Origin: G963678445 sp963678445
Lineage (GTDB): Bacteria; Hydrogenedentota; Hydrogenedentia; Hydrogenedentales; G963678445
DNA length: 64,000 nucleotides
Reading direction: 5' to 3'
Assembly: GCA_963678445.1 (NCBI GenBank)
Contig: OY782877.1
Location: forward strand, 1 to 64,000
Numbering within the stretch: the first letter of the stretch is position 1; the number at the start of each line of letters is the position of its first letter. Made by a program: the position numbers and the translations under genes. Under the pieces are notes generated by a model. The model did no database searches. It saw nothing but the letters and a program-made list of their open reading frames with translations, and was not told the origin of the DNA. Below, piece by piece: positions 16,841 to 24,355 of the stretch.

Positions 16841-16849
16841 TGAAAACTT

Positions 16850-16879
16850 TTGACAGTTCTATGAACACAGTGCTATGAT
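16850..16879 (+). promoter_or_regulatory. Sigma-70-type promoter of hpf
   Basis: TTGACA (16850-16855), 18-base spacer, TATGAT (16874-16879); the start codon of hpf follows 41 bases later. This is the best consensus promoter seen in the window. Confidence 0.7.
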
Positions 16880-16919
16880 TTCCAAATTCAGTACCTTGGA
16901 ATGAGTGGAGGAAGAGACC

Positions 16920-17486
16920 ATGAATACTACGATTACTGGGCGTCATATGGAAATGACCGATGCGTTGAAAGCCTATATTGAAAATGGCCTGCAAAAAATT
17001 GAAGCGCATTTCGATAAAGTAATCGATGCGGATGTCGTGTTGGACGTTGAGAAGCATCGGCATATCGCCGAAATTAATGTGCACGCAAATGGCGTACGCA
17101 TCCATAGCCGTGAAGTGACTTCGGACATGTATGCCTCCGTGGATGCTGTGTTGAACAAGCTTGAAAAACAAATTCGGAAGTTCAAGGATCGCATCAATCG
17201 GCATCAGCCGCGTCGCACCAAAGAAGCGCGCGATTATATGCACGCTATCATTTCCATGGGTGGCGCACAAGAGCCCGTGGAAGATGATGCTACGGAAGAG
17301 GCGCAGTCACGGGTTATTCAGCGGGAACGTATTCCCATGAAACCGATGAGTGTGGATGAAGCCGTAATGCAGCTGGAACTTGTAGATGACAAATTCCTGG
17401 TATTTTCCAATGCGGAAACGTCGCAAGTCAATGTGCTGTATGCGCGCGATGATAGTACGTATGGATTGATTGAGCCACAGTTCTAA
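16920..17486 (+). CDS. hpf: Ribosome hibernation-promoting factor, long form
   Basis: 188 residues. The N-terminal about 100 residues are the S30AE domain that binds the 30S subunit ('ITGRHMEMTDALKAYIENGL', 'DVVLDVEKHRHIAEINVHAN', 'DMYASVDAVLNKLEKQIRKF'). The C-terminal about 55 residues are the dimerisation tail of long HPF ('KPMSVDEAVMQLELVDDKFL', 'FSNAETSQVNVLYARDD', 'YGLIEP'), which drives 100S dimer formation in resting cells. The start is ATG 16920 because GGAGGAAGAG lies just before it; the in-frame GTG at 16905 overlaps that site. It is followed by tandem repeat elements and then hprK, consistent with a stationary-phase or nutrient-control cluster. Confidence 0.92.
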   Translation: MNTTITGRHMEMTDALKAYIENGLQKIEAHFDKVIDADVVLDVEKHRHIAEINVHANGVRIHSREVTSDMYASVDAVLNKLEKQIRKFKDRINRHQPRRTKEARDYMHAIISMGGAQEPVEDDATEEAQSRVIQRERIPMKPMSVDEAVMQLELVDDKFLVFSNAETSQVNVLYARDDSTYGLIEPQF

Positions 17487-17519
17487 ACCACTGCCCCCTC
17501 TCCCCGGCATCTCAGAGAA

Positions 17520-17625
17520 AGCGGTCAAAATGACCGCAAATAAGTGGTATGGTCATTGACCAGCCCTGACTTTTTTGAAGTTTTGTTTTGCATGACCACT
17601 TTTCGAAAAAGGTCAGGCACTAAAC
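17520..17625 (+). repeat. Dispersed ~100-bp intergenic repeat, copy 4 (direct, tandem with copy 5)
   Basis: It starts with a perfect 7-bp hairpin GCGGTCA-AAA-TGACCGC (17521-17537), then a second perfect hairpin TGGTC-ATT-GACCA (17550-17562), then ATGACCACTTTTCG and an end GTCAGGCACTAAA. It begins 33 bases after the hpf stop codon. Confidence 0.75.
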
Positions 17626-17725
17626 TGGTCCAGGGACCACTGCTTGGTAGTATGATCCTTACTATGCGTGACCTCGGCGAAAGTTTGTTGCTTATAGCAG
17701 CTTTTGAAAATGTCAGACATTAGAT
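17625..17725 (+). repeat. Dispersed ~100-bp intergenic repeat, copy 5 (direct)
   Basis: It starts with TGGTC-CAGG-GACCA (17626-17639), then TAGTATGATCCTTACTATG, GTTTGTTGCTTATAGCAGCT and GTCAGACATTAGA. It abuts copy 4 directly. Together the two fill most of the 350-bp gap before hprK; the remaining 17726-17836 shows nothing else. Confidence 0.7.
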
Positions 17726-17836
17726 TAGGCAGCGTACAAAGTGTAAAACACTGCACGTAATGTGGTAAAAGATTCTGCTGCGTGCGTAGAGCCCTTTAGT
17801 AAGTGCTCTGCGCACGCCGCTGTAGCGAGGCCCGAT

Positions 17837-18805
17837 ATGGATACCCAAAACCTGCCGGTTAATCGCAAACGACATATCGCCGTTGCCCGGTTATTGGATC
17901 GCATGGCGGATGATTTGGAACTCAAGGTGTTAAGTGGGTTCCAGGGCATCGGTCGGCCAGTCTTGACCTCAGATGTAAATCGGCCGGGATTGGCGTTAAG
18001 TGGTTATTTAGAGTATTTTGCCAATGATCGGGTTCAAATCCTGGGGAACACGGAAATCCATTTCATGGAACGGTTGAGTCCGTCCTTGCTCGCCAAACGC
18101 CTCAACCAAATGTTCTCGTTTGAAGTACCAGCCTTTGTTTTATCGCGCAATCTGAAACCACAAAACATCTTTCTGGATATGTGCAACCGCCAGGGTATCC
18201 CGGTATTACAGTCCTCGCAAAGCACCGATGAGGTGATCAGTCGTATCATTTTGTTTCTGGCAGAGGAATTTTCGCTGGAAACGGTGGTACATGGCAGCGC
18301 GGTGGACTGCTACGGGGTGGGCTGTTTAATTGTGGGCCACCCGGGTATTGGTAAAAGTGAAACGGCCCTGGAATTAGTGGAGCGTGGTCACCGGCTGGTT
18401 GTGGATGATGTCGTTTCACTCAAACGTCATCGGGATGATTGTATCTATGCGCAAACCAACCCTGTGATTGAGCATCATATGGAAATCCGCGGGGTCGGTT
18501 TTGTGGATGTAAAATCTATTTTTGGGGTGGGCCGCGTCCGCAACACCAAGCGCATCGGTCTGGTGATTGAGCTGGAGGATTGGAAGAAGGACGCACAGTA
18601 TGACCGTACGGGGCTGAGTGAGGAGAATATTGATATCCTGGGAGTCAAAATCCCCCATCTCCGTATTCCGGTTCGTCCGGGACGCAATCTGGCCATCATT
18701 ATCGAAGTTGCTGCGCTCAACCATCGTCTGAAAGAACTGGGGATCAATCCGGCCCAACAGCTGAACGCGCGCATTCTCAGTCTAACTCGGGAGGGGGGCC
18801 TATAG
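17837..18805 (+). CDS. hprK: HPr kinase/phosphorylase
   Basis: 322 residues. It phosphorylates, and dephosphorylates by phosphorolysis, the regulatory serine of HPr. N-terminal domain about 1-140; C-terminal kinase domain with 'VHGSAVDCYG', Walker A 'GHPGIGKSETALELVERG' (about 167-184), 'HRLVVDDVVSLKR' and the family signature 'MEIRGVGFVDVKSIFG' (about 215-230), then 'RIPVRPGRNLAIIIEVAA'. All catalytic elements are present and the length is normal. ATG 17837 is used; a GTG start at 17762 would add 25 non-family residues. The target HPr is encoded 2.3 kb downstream, beyond a GH57 gene. Confidence 0.93.
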   Translation: MDTQNLPVNRKRHIAVARLLDRMADDLELKVLSGFQGIGRPVLTSDVNRPGLALSGYLEYFANDRVQILGNTEIHFMERLSPSLLAKRLNQMFSFEVPAFVLSRNLKPQNIFLDMCNRQGIPVLQSSQSTDEVISRIILFLAEEFSLETVVHGSAVDCYGVGCLIVGHPGIGKSETALELVERGHRLVVDDVVSLKRHRDDCIYAQTNPVIEHHMEIRGVGFVDVKSIFGVGRVRNTKRIGLVIELEDWKKDAQYDRTGLSEENIDILGVKIPHLRIPVRPGRNLAIIIEVAALNHRLKELGINPAQQLNARILSLTREGGL

Positions 18806-18900
18806 TGGCCAGCGCCACCCGCAATAGTATGCCCCTTGCCATCCCTTACCACAACAAAATTTCGTTGTTTTATGACAGCTTTTAAGGTGCCAGTCACTAA
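18803..18900 (+). repeat. Dispersed ~100-bp intergenic repeat, copy 6 (direct)
   Basis: It begins at the hprK stop codon with a perfect hairpin GTGGC-CAGC-GCCAC (18805-18818), continues with AGTATGCCCCTTGCCATCCC, TTTCGTTGTTTTATGACAGC and ends GTGCCAGTCACTAAA, 40 bases before the GH57 start. Confidence 0.75.
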
Positions 18901-18942
18901 AAAGGGCAATATATAAGCCCATTCCACAGGACGGGGGAAAGA

Positions 18943-21096
18943 ATGTCTAAAAAAAGCATTAATCTTATCTTTGGATGCCATTCCCATCAACCCGTAGGCA
19001 ATTTCGATTTTGTTTTTGAAGAGGCCTACGAGAAAGCCTATGTCCCCTTCCTGGATGTGCTGGAAAAATTCCCTGCAATACGGGTTACGCTGCATTTTAC
19101 AGGACCGCTTTGGGATTGGTTTGCAGAACATCGCCCAAGTTATATCGAACGGATTGCTGCACTGGTACGCGGGGGACAGGTGGAAATCATGGGCGGGGGC
19201 TATTATGAACCACTGTTATGCGCTATCCCGGAACGGGATGCCATCGCTCAGATTCGTCGTATGCAGACGTTTTGTGAAACACATTTTGGGCGTTCGCCCC
19301 GAGGCATGTGGTTGACGGAGCGGGTATGGGAGCCGCAAATGGCGAAAACTCTGGCCAAGGCCGGGGTCGAGTATACTGCGCTGGATGACACCCATTTTCT
19401 CTGTTCTGGTTTAGAACCCAATCAGCTTTTTGGCTATTACATGACCGAAGATGAAGGGCATACGTTGAAGGTTTTTCCCATTTTGGAAAAGCTGCGTTAT
19501 CTCGTTCCCTTCCATCAGGTGCATGAAAGCATTGACTTTCTCCGCGAACACGCTACGGAAGATGGGTTGCGCTGCGCGGTGATTCATGACGATGGTGAAA
19601 AGTTTGGTATCTGGCCTGGCACGTATCATAGTGTTTATGAGGAAGGTTGGCTGGAAGAATTTTTTAGCGCACTGACGGAGAATCAGGACTGGCTGCATTC
19701 GATTACCTATAGTGACTATCTGGAGAAAGCTCGGGCGATCGGGCGCACGTATCTCACCTGCGCCTCGTACCATGAAATGATGGCATGGGCACTACCAACT
19801 CCGATGCAGCGTGAGCTTAATACGGTCAGCAATGAAATTAAGGCCGATCCGGAAAAATGCCACCGGTATGGTCAGTTCATCCGAGGCGGCTTTTGGCGTT
19901 CTTTTCTTGCCAAGTATGAGGAATCGAACAATATCCAGAAACGCATGCTGCTTACCAGTGAACGGTTGAAGAATCTGAAAGAAGTGTATCCGAATACGGA
20001 GGGGTTGGCTGAGGTCGAAAAACTTTTGTTTCAGGGGCAGTGCAATTGCGCCTATTGGCATGGCGCTTTTGGGGGACTTTATCTGAATCATTTGCGTACG
20101 GCGCTGTATCAAAAATTGATTGCCGCCGACGCCATTATGAACCGCTTGGAACATGATACTACAGACTGGCTCAGTGTAAAGCAGTTCGATTTTGATGGGG
20201 ATGGGAATCCCGAAGTATGTTTGACGAATGCACATTTGGGGTGTTTTTTGCGCCCTACTGACGGCGGCACCCTGTTTGAGCTGGATTATTTCGATAAGCC
20301 GTTTAACTTTTTTAACACGTTGACCCGACGTGAGGAACCCTACCATGACGCTTTACGGACGGGGCAAATCCAGGTAGGCGATGCCGGTGAAAATGGTGAT
20401 CTGAGTATCCACGAATTGGTTAAGGCGAAGGAGGCGGGCCTGGAAAATTATCTGGCGTATGATCCGTATCGGCGTACGTCGCTACGCGATCATTTTTTCG
20501 CCCCCTATGTGACGGTGGATGAATTGTGGCGCAATCAATTTGTAGAAGCGGGCGATTTCGCTACGGGGGCGTATACAATCGACGTGAACAAAAAGACGGT
20601 GAAGCTGTCTCGTTCCGGTCAGGTGGGTATAGATCCTTCTGTTCCGGTGCATCTGTCGAAAAAAATTTCGCTTGCTCCAGGTGCATCCGCCGTGGAAATA
20701 CGGTATGATATAAGGAACGATGGTGATCATGCATTGGACCTCATGTTTGGTGTTGAATTCGTGGTCAACTTCCTCACCGGCTCTGCTGGCGACCGGTATT
20801 ATCATTCAGAGGATAAAGATCTGCAGAAGGCCATGCTTGGAGAACGCGGTTGTGACGAGGCTTTGCGTCATATAGCCCTCTACGATGGATGGCAACAAGT
20901 GGCCTTTGCATTGTCCTTTTCAAAACCAGCCCGCGTATATCGCTTTCCTGTGGAAACCGTCAGCCAGTCAGAAGGCGGTCAGGAACGCGTATACCAGGGT
21001 AGCGTAGTCATACCCAGCTGGACCTTGCATTGCGGTCCAGAGGAAACCGTGCGATACACACTTCGCATGGAGATTAACAATACGGCGACGGTTTAG
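18943..21096 (+). CDS. Glycoside hydrolase family 57 alpha-amylase / 4-alpha-glucanotransferase
   Basis: 717 residues with the GH57 catalytic barrel (about 5-290) followed by the DUF1925/DUF1926-type C-terminal domains of 4-alpha-glucanotransferases. Catalytic elements: 'FGCHSHQPVGNF' with the metal/sugar-contacting His, 'GMWLTERVWEPQM' with nucleophile Glu126, and 'VIHDDGEKFGIWPGT' with the acid Asp at 216 or 217. It acts on alpha-1,4-glucans, probably cytoplasmic (no signal peptide), in glycogen or maltodextrin turnover. The second half contains a 'DFDGDGNPEVCLTNAHLGCF' strand region typical of these proteins. GGGGGAAAG precedes the ATG. Its place between hprK and ptsH suggests that carbon storage is tied to HPr signalling. 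Confidence 0.9.
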   Translation: MSKKSINLIFGCHSHQPVGNFDFVFEEAYEKAYVPFLDVLEKFPAIRVTLHFTGPLWDWFAEHRPSYIERIAALVRGGQVEIMGGGYYEPLLCAIPERDAIAQIRRMQTFCETHFGRSPRGMWLTERVWEPQMAKTLAKAGVEYTALDDTHFLCSGLEPNQLFGYYMTEDEGHTLKVFPILEKLRYLVPFHQVHESIDFLREHATEDGLRCAVIHDDGEKFGIWPGTYHSVYEEGWLEEFFSALTENQDWLHSITYSDYLEKARAIGRTYLTCASYHEMMAWALPTPMQRELNTVSNEIKADPEKCHRYGQFIRGGFWRSFLAKYEESNNIQKRMLLTSERLKNLKEVYPNTEGLAEVEKLLFQGQCNCAYWHGAFGGLYLNHLRTALYQKLIAADAIMNRLEHDTTDWLSVKQFDFDGDGNPEVCLTNAHLGCFLRPTDGGTLFELDYFDKPFNFFNTLTRREEPYHDALRTGQIQVGDAGENGDLSIHELVKAKEAGLENYLAYDPYRRTSLRDHFFAPYVTVDELWRNQFVEAGDFATGAYTIDVNKKTVKLSRSGQVGIDPSVPVHLSKKISLAPGASAVEIRYDIRNDGDHALDLMFGVEFVVNFLTGSAGDRYYHSEDKDLQKAMLGERGCDEALRHIALYDGWQQVAFALSFSKPARVYRFPVETVSQSEGGQERVYQGSVVIPSWTLHCGPEETVRYTLRMEINNTATV

Positions 21097-21120
21097 ACCG
21101 CCCGTGACAACAGGAAGTTT

Positions 21121-21393
21121 ATGCCGGATATCACAGAAGAAGTCGTAGTCGTCAATTCACTCGGCATCCACGCCCGTCCTGCGGCGGCGTTGGTGCAGTG
21201 CGTATTGTCCTACGAAAGCGACGTATTCATTTCGCACAACGGAAATCGCATTAACGCAAAAAGTATCATGGGCCTGCTCACCTTAGCCGCAACGCGCGGC
21301 TCTCGCTTGTCCGTCGTCTGTTCTGGTGACGATGCTGAAGAGGCCATGCAGGCGGTCAAAGATATTTTTGCATCGGGATTTGGAGAAAAGTAA
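21121..21393 (+). CDS. ptsH: Phosphocarrier protein HPr
   Basis: 90 residues. 'NSLGIHARPAAALVQ' carries the phosphorylatable His17 (equivalent to His15), and 'NAKSIMGLLTLAA' carries Ser48 (equivalent to Ser46), the target of HprK. Both phosphorylation sites are intact, so HPr can receive phosphate from enzyme I and from HprK. The ptsI start codon follows the TAA stop directly. No EII permease is in the window. Confidence 0.95.
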   Translation: MPDITEEVVVVNSLGIHARPAAALVQCVLSYESDVFISHNGNRINAKSIMGLLTLAATRGSRLSVVCSGDDAEEAMQAVKDIFASGFGEK

Positions 21394-23172
21394 GTGGAGA
21401 TCATCCTCCGCGGCATAGGGGTCTCCCCCGGTATTGCAATCGGTCCGGTACTGGCGTTCGATTTTGCGCGCTACGATGTACCGAAATATACCGTTACTAA
21501 TATTGAGGCCGAACAGGAACGGCTCCACAGGGCTGTTGAATTGACCCGCGATGATTTGACGTTGCTGTACAAGAAGACAGTACGTGAGCTGGGCGAAACC
21601 CATGCCGATATTCTTAATGTCCACCTCATGTTGCTAGACGACGTTGCTATGCGTGAGGAAGTAGAGATACGTCTGAAGGAAGAACAGGTCAACGTTGAGC
21701 ATATCCTGGACGAACTTGCCAAACGCTATAGCAAAGTTATCGGCGCATTGGAAGATCCCCGTTTCCAGGAACGTACCGCCGATCTATTGGATGTGATTGA
21801 TCGCGTACTCCGTAACCTGCTTGACGCCAAACGTCCCAACCTGAAAGAGATGGACGAGGACAGCATTGTTGTTGCACACGAGCTCTCGCCTTCAGACACC
21901 GCTACGCTAAACGTACAGAACACATTGGGCCTGGCGCTGGATTCAGGTAGCGTTACCTCGCACACTGCTATTTTGGCGCGCGCGCTGGAAGTGCCTGCTG
22001 TTATGGGATTGAAGCGTGTTACTGGGCGTACTGAACCCGGTAGCATCATGATTCTTGACGGCACTGAAGGACTCGTTATCATCCGGCCGACCGAGGAGAC
22101 CTTAAAGCGCTACCAGGAACGGCGCACGCGCTTCCATCAGGAACGTGAAAAATTACAACAGAATGTCTTTTCGGGGGCATGCCGTACGCTTGACGGGGTC
22201 GCTGTACCTACCTATGCCAATATCGAGCTACCGCTCGAAATCCCCCATTCCCTCAAGGCAAACGCCGAAGGTATTGGCCTCTACCGCACTGAGTATCTGT
22301 TCCTCAACCGCAACTCGCTTCCTTCCGAAGAGGAACAATTTGAGGCATATCGGCATGTAGCACAAGAGATAAGCCCCCGCCCTGTCACCTTGCGTACCAT
22401 CGATATCGGGGGGGACAAATTTGTTTCGCACATGCAGATTTCCAAAGAGGAAAACCCGCAATTGGGATGGCGCGCAGTGCGTTTCTGTCTCGAACGTCCT
22501 GACATTTTCAAAGCACAGCTACGTGCTATGCTGCGTGCCTCTACTTATGGCAATGTTCAGATCATGTTTCCCATGATCAGCGGCATCGAAGAATTGCGCA
22601 GTGTAAAAAAAGTACTCGCTGAAGTGCAAAGCGAGTTGGACGAAGAAGATATCCCCTATAATAAAGACATACAGGTCGGCTCAATGATCGAGGTACCTTC
22701 TGCCGTTGCTTTGGCCGATCTGTTGGCACAGGAATGCGATTTCTTTAGCGTCGGCACCAACGATCTTATCCAATACTCCCTGGCGGTCGATCGTGTAAAT
22801 GAAAAAATCGCTCATCTGTACGATCCTGCCCATCCTGCTGTGGTACGAATGATCAGCGTCACCGCAGCTGCCGCACAGCAATACGGTATTCCCTGTGGGA
22901 TATGCGGTGAGATGGCAGGCGATCCGCTATACACGGAAATGCTGCTCGGGCTCGGTATTAATTCCTTCAGCATGTCCGCTCTGGCGTTACCAGTAATTCG
23001 CGCCGCTATCTCCAACATGAACATGGAAGAAGCAAAAACGCTTGCTGCACGAATTCTGAAGTTGCCCACCGCCGGTGAGATTAAAGAAGTCCTTCGACAA
23101 CGCTTGCGGGAAAAAGGCGCGATAACCCAGTATTCATCCTTGCTGAAAACCAATGACAAGAAAGACTCATGA
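21394..23172 (+). CDS. ptsI: PTS enzyme I (phosphoenolpyruvate-protein phosphotransferase)
   Basis: 592 residues, normal for enzyme I. It transfers phosphate from PEP to HPr. Seen in order: N-terminal 'GIGVSPGIAIGPVL', active-site His190 in 'SVTSHTAILARALEVPAVMG', PEP-binding 'GIGLYRTEYLFLNR', 'TLRTIDIGGDK', 'NPQLGWRAVRFCL', 'FPMISGIEEL', 'GSMIEVPSAVALAD', 'FFSVGTNDLIQYSLAVDR' and 'CGICGEMAGDP' with the catalytic Cys. The start is GTG, directly after the ptsH stop, with GGAG eight bases upstream inside ptsH. The stop overlaps the dxr start (ATGA), so translation is coupled in both directions. Confidence 0.95.
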   Translation: MEIILRGIGVSPGIAIGPVLAFDFARYDVPKYTVTNIEAEQERLHRAVELTRDDLTLLYKKTVRELGETHADILNVHLMLLDDVAMREEVEIRLKEEQVNVEHILDELAKRYSKVIGALEDPRFQERTADLLDVIDRVLRNLLDAKRPNLKEMDEDSIVVAHELSPSDTATLNVQNTLGLALDSGSVTSHTAILARALEVPAVMGLKRVTGRTEPGSIMILDGTEGLVIIRPTEETLKRYQERRTRFHQEREKLQQNVFSGACRTLDGVAVPTYANIELPLEIPHSLKANAEGIGLYRTEYLFLNRNSLPSEEEQFEAYRHVAQEISPRPVTLRTIDIGGDKFVSHMQISKEENPQLGWRAVRFCLERPDIFKAQLRAMLRASTYGNVQIMFPMISGIEELRSVKKVLAEVQSELDEEDIPYNKDIQVGSMIEVPSAVALADLLAQECDFFSVGTNDLIQYSLAVDRVNEKIAHLYDPAHPAVVRMISVTAAAAQQYGIPCGICGEMAGDPLYTEMLLGLGINSFSMSALALPVIRAAISNMNMEEAKTLAARILKLPTAGEIKEVLRQRLREKGAITQYSSLLKTNDKKDS

Positions 23173-24350
23173 CGGAAGTACTCTCTGGTGCGAACCCTCC
23201 CAAAAAAATTGCTATCCTCGGCGCTACCGGCTCAATTGGTCGTAGCGCTTTAGACGTTGTCCGCAGTTATCCCAACCGCTTTGAAGTCGCCGTACTGGCG
23301 GCGCACAGCAATGACAGGCTCTTGGCCCAACAAGCACGGGAATTCAAACCGGCGCATGTTGTACTCACCGATGCGGACGCGGCCAAACGCTTCCAGACAC
23401 ATAACCCCGATATCCCCCTGCTCACGGGCTTGGAAGGATTGTGTGAAGTAGCACGTTTCCCCGTCGATATCGTTCTATGTGCTGTTGTTGGCGCGGTGGG
23501 GCTAAAACCACTGCTTTGTGCTATCGAGGCGGGCAATTCCGTAGCCGTGGCCAACAAAGAGCCCTTTGTCATGGCCGGCCCGCTTATCATGGCGGCAGCG
23601 CGTCGCCATAACGTGGCGGTATTGCCAGTAGACAGTGAACACAACGCTATTTTCCAATGTTTAATGGGACACAAGCCAAGCGATGTACGTTGCATTCATC
23701 TAACCGCCTCTGGTGGCCCCTTTTATGGTGTCCCACGCGAAACCCTGGCAAATATCACGCCCGAACAGGCCACCAAACATCCTACCTGGAATATGGGCCC
23801 AAAAATCAGTGTCGATTCTGCCACGCTTATGAACAAAGGGCTAGAAATCATTGAGGCAATGGGGCTTTTTGAACTTCCGGAAGACAAAATCGAGGTGGTT
23901 ATCCATCCCCAAAGCGTAATTCATAGCATGGTGGAGTTTAACGATGGGAATATCCTGGCGCATTTAGGGGTTACCGATATGAAATTCCCTATACTATTCG
24001 CTTTGACCCATCCGGAACGTGTAGAATTCCCTATGGAAAGACTGGATCTGACCTCGCTACAGGCGCTCACCTTTGCCGCGCCTGACTTTAGCGAGTTTCC
24101 CTGTCTGGCCTATGCCCGACAGGCAGCGAAAACAGGGGGAACCGCCCCCACTATTCTAAATGCAGCCAATGAATTGGCTGTAGCGGCGTTTTGCAAACGA
24201 CGCATCCCCTTTCTGGCCATTAGTGAAGTGGTAAGAAAGGTGCTCGAAACATGCTCCGTCTGCAATGCGACGGATCTTGAAACGATATGGGCCGCCGATG
24301 CACAGGCAAGACGGCAGGCGGCGGAAATCATTAACCAAACAGGAAGTTAA
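23169..24350 (+). CDS. dxr: 1-deoxy-D-xylulose 5-phosphate reductoisomerase
   Basis: 393 residues. It converts DXP to 2-C-methyl-D-erythritol 4-phosphate with NADPH, the committed step of the MEP isoprenoid pathway. Seen: NADPH fold 'ILGATGSIGRSALDVV', 'AVANKEPFVMAGPL', metal-binding 'LPVDSEHNAIFQCL', 'LTASGGPFYGVPRE', 'HPTWNMGPKISVDSATLMNK', 'EVVIHPQSVIHSMVEF'. The start overlaps the ptsI stop by four bases. rseP follows after five bases, a common bacterial gene order, although uppS and cdsA are missing from this cluster. Confidence 0.95.
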   Translation: MTEVLSGANPPKKIAILGATGSIGRSALDVVRSYPNRFEVAVLAAHSNDRLLAQQAREFKPAHVVLTDADAAKRFQTHNPDIPLLTGLEGLCEVARFPVDIVLCAVVGAVGLKPLLCAIEAGNSVAVANKEPFVMAGPLIMAAARRHNVAVLPVDSEHNAIFQCLMGHKPSDVRCIHLTASGGPFYGVPRETLANITPEQATKHPTWNMGPKISVDSATLMNKGLEIIEAMGLFELPEDKIEVVIHPQSVIHSMVEFNDGNILAHLGVTDMKFPILFALTHPERVEFPMERLDLTSLQALTFAAPDFSEFPCLAYARQAAKTGGTAPTILNAANELAVAAFCKRRIPFLAISEVVRKVLETCSVCNATDLETIWAADAQARRQAAEIINQTGS

Positions 24351-24355
24351 GTGGA

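Noticed and set aside
17762..17836. Upstream GTG start for hprK
   Set aside because: It adds 25 residues without family similarity; the ATG at 17837 gives the usual length.
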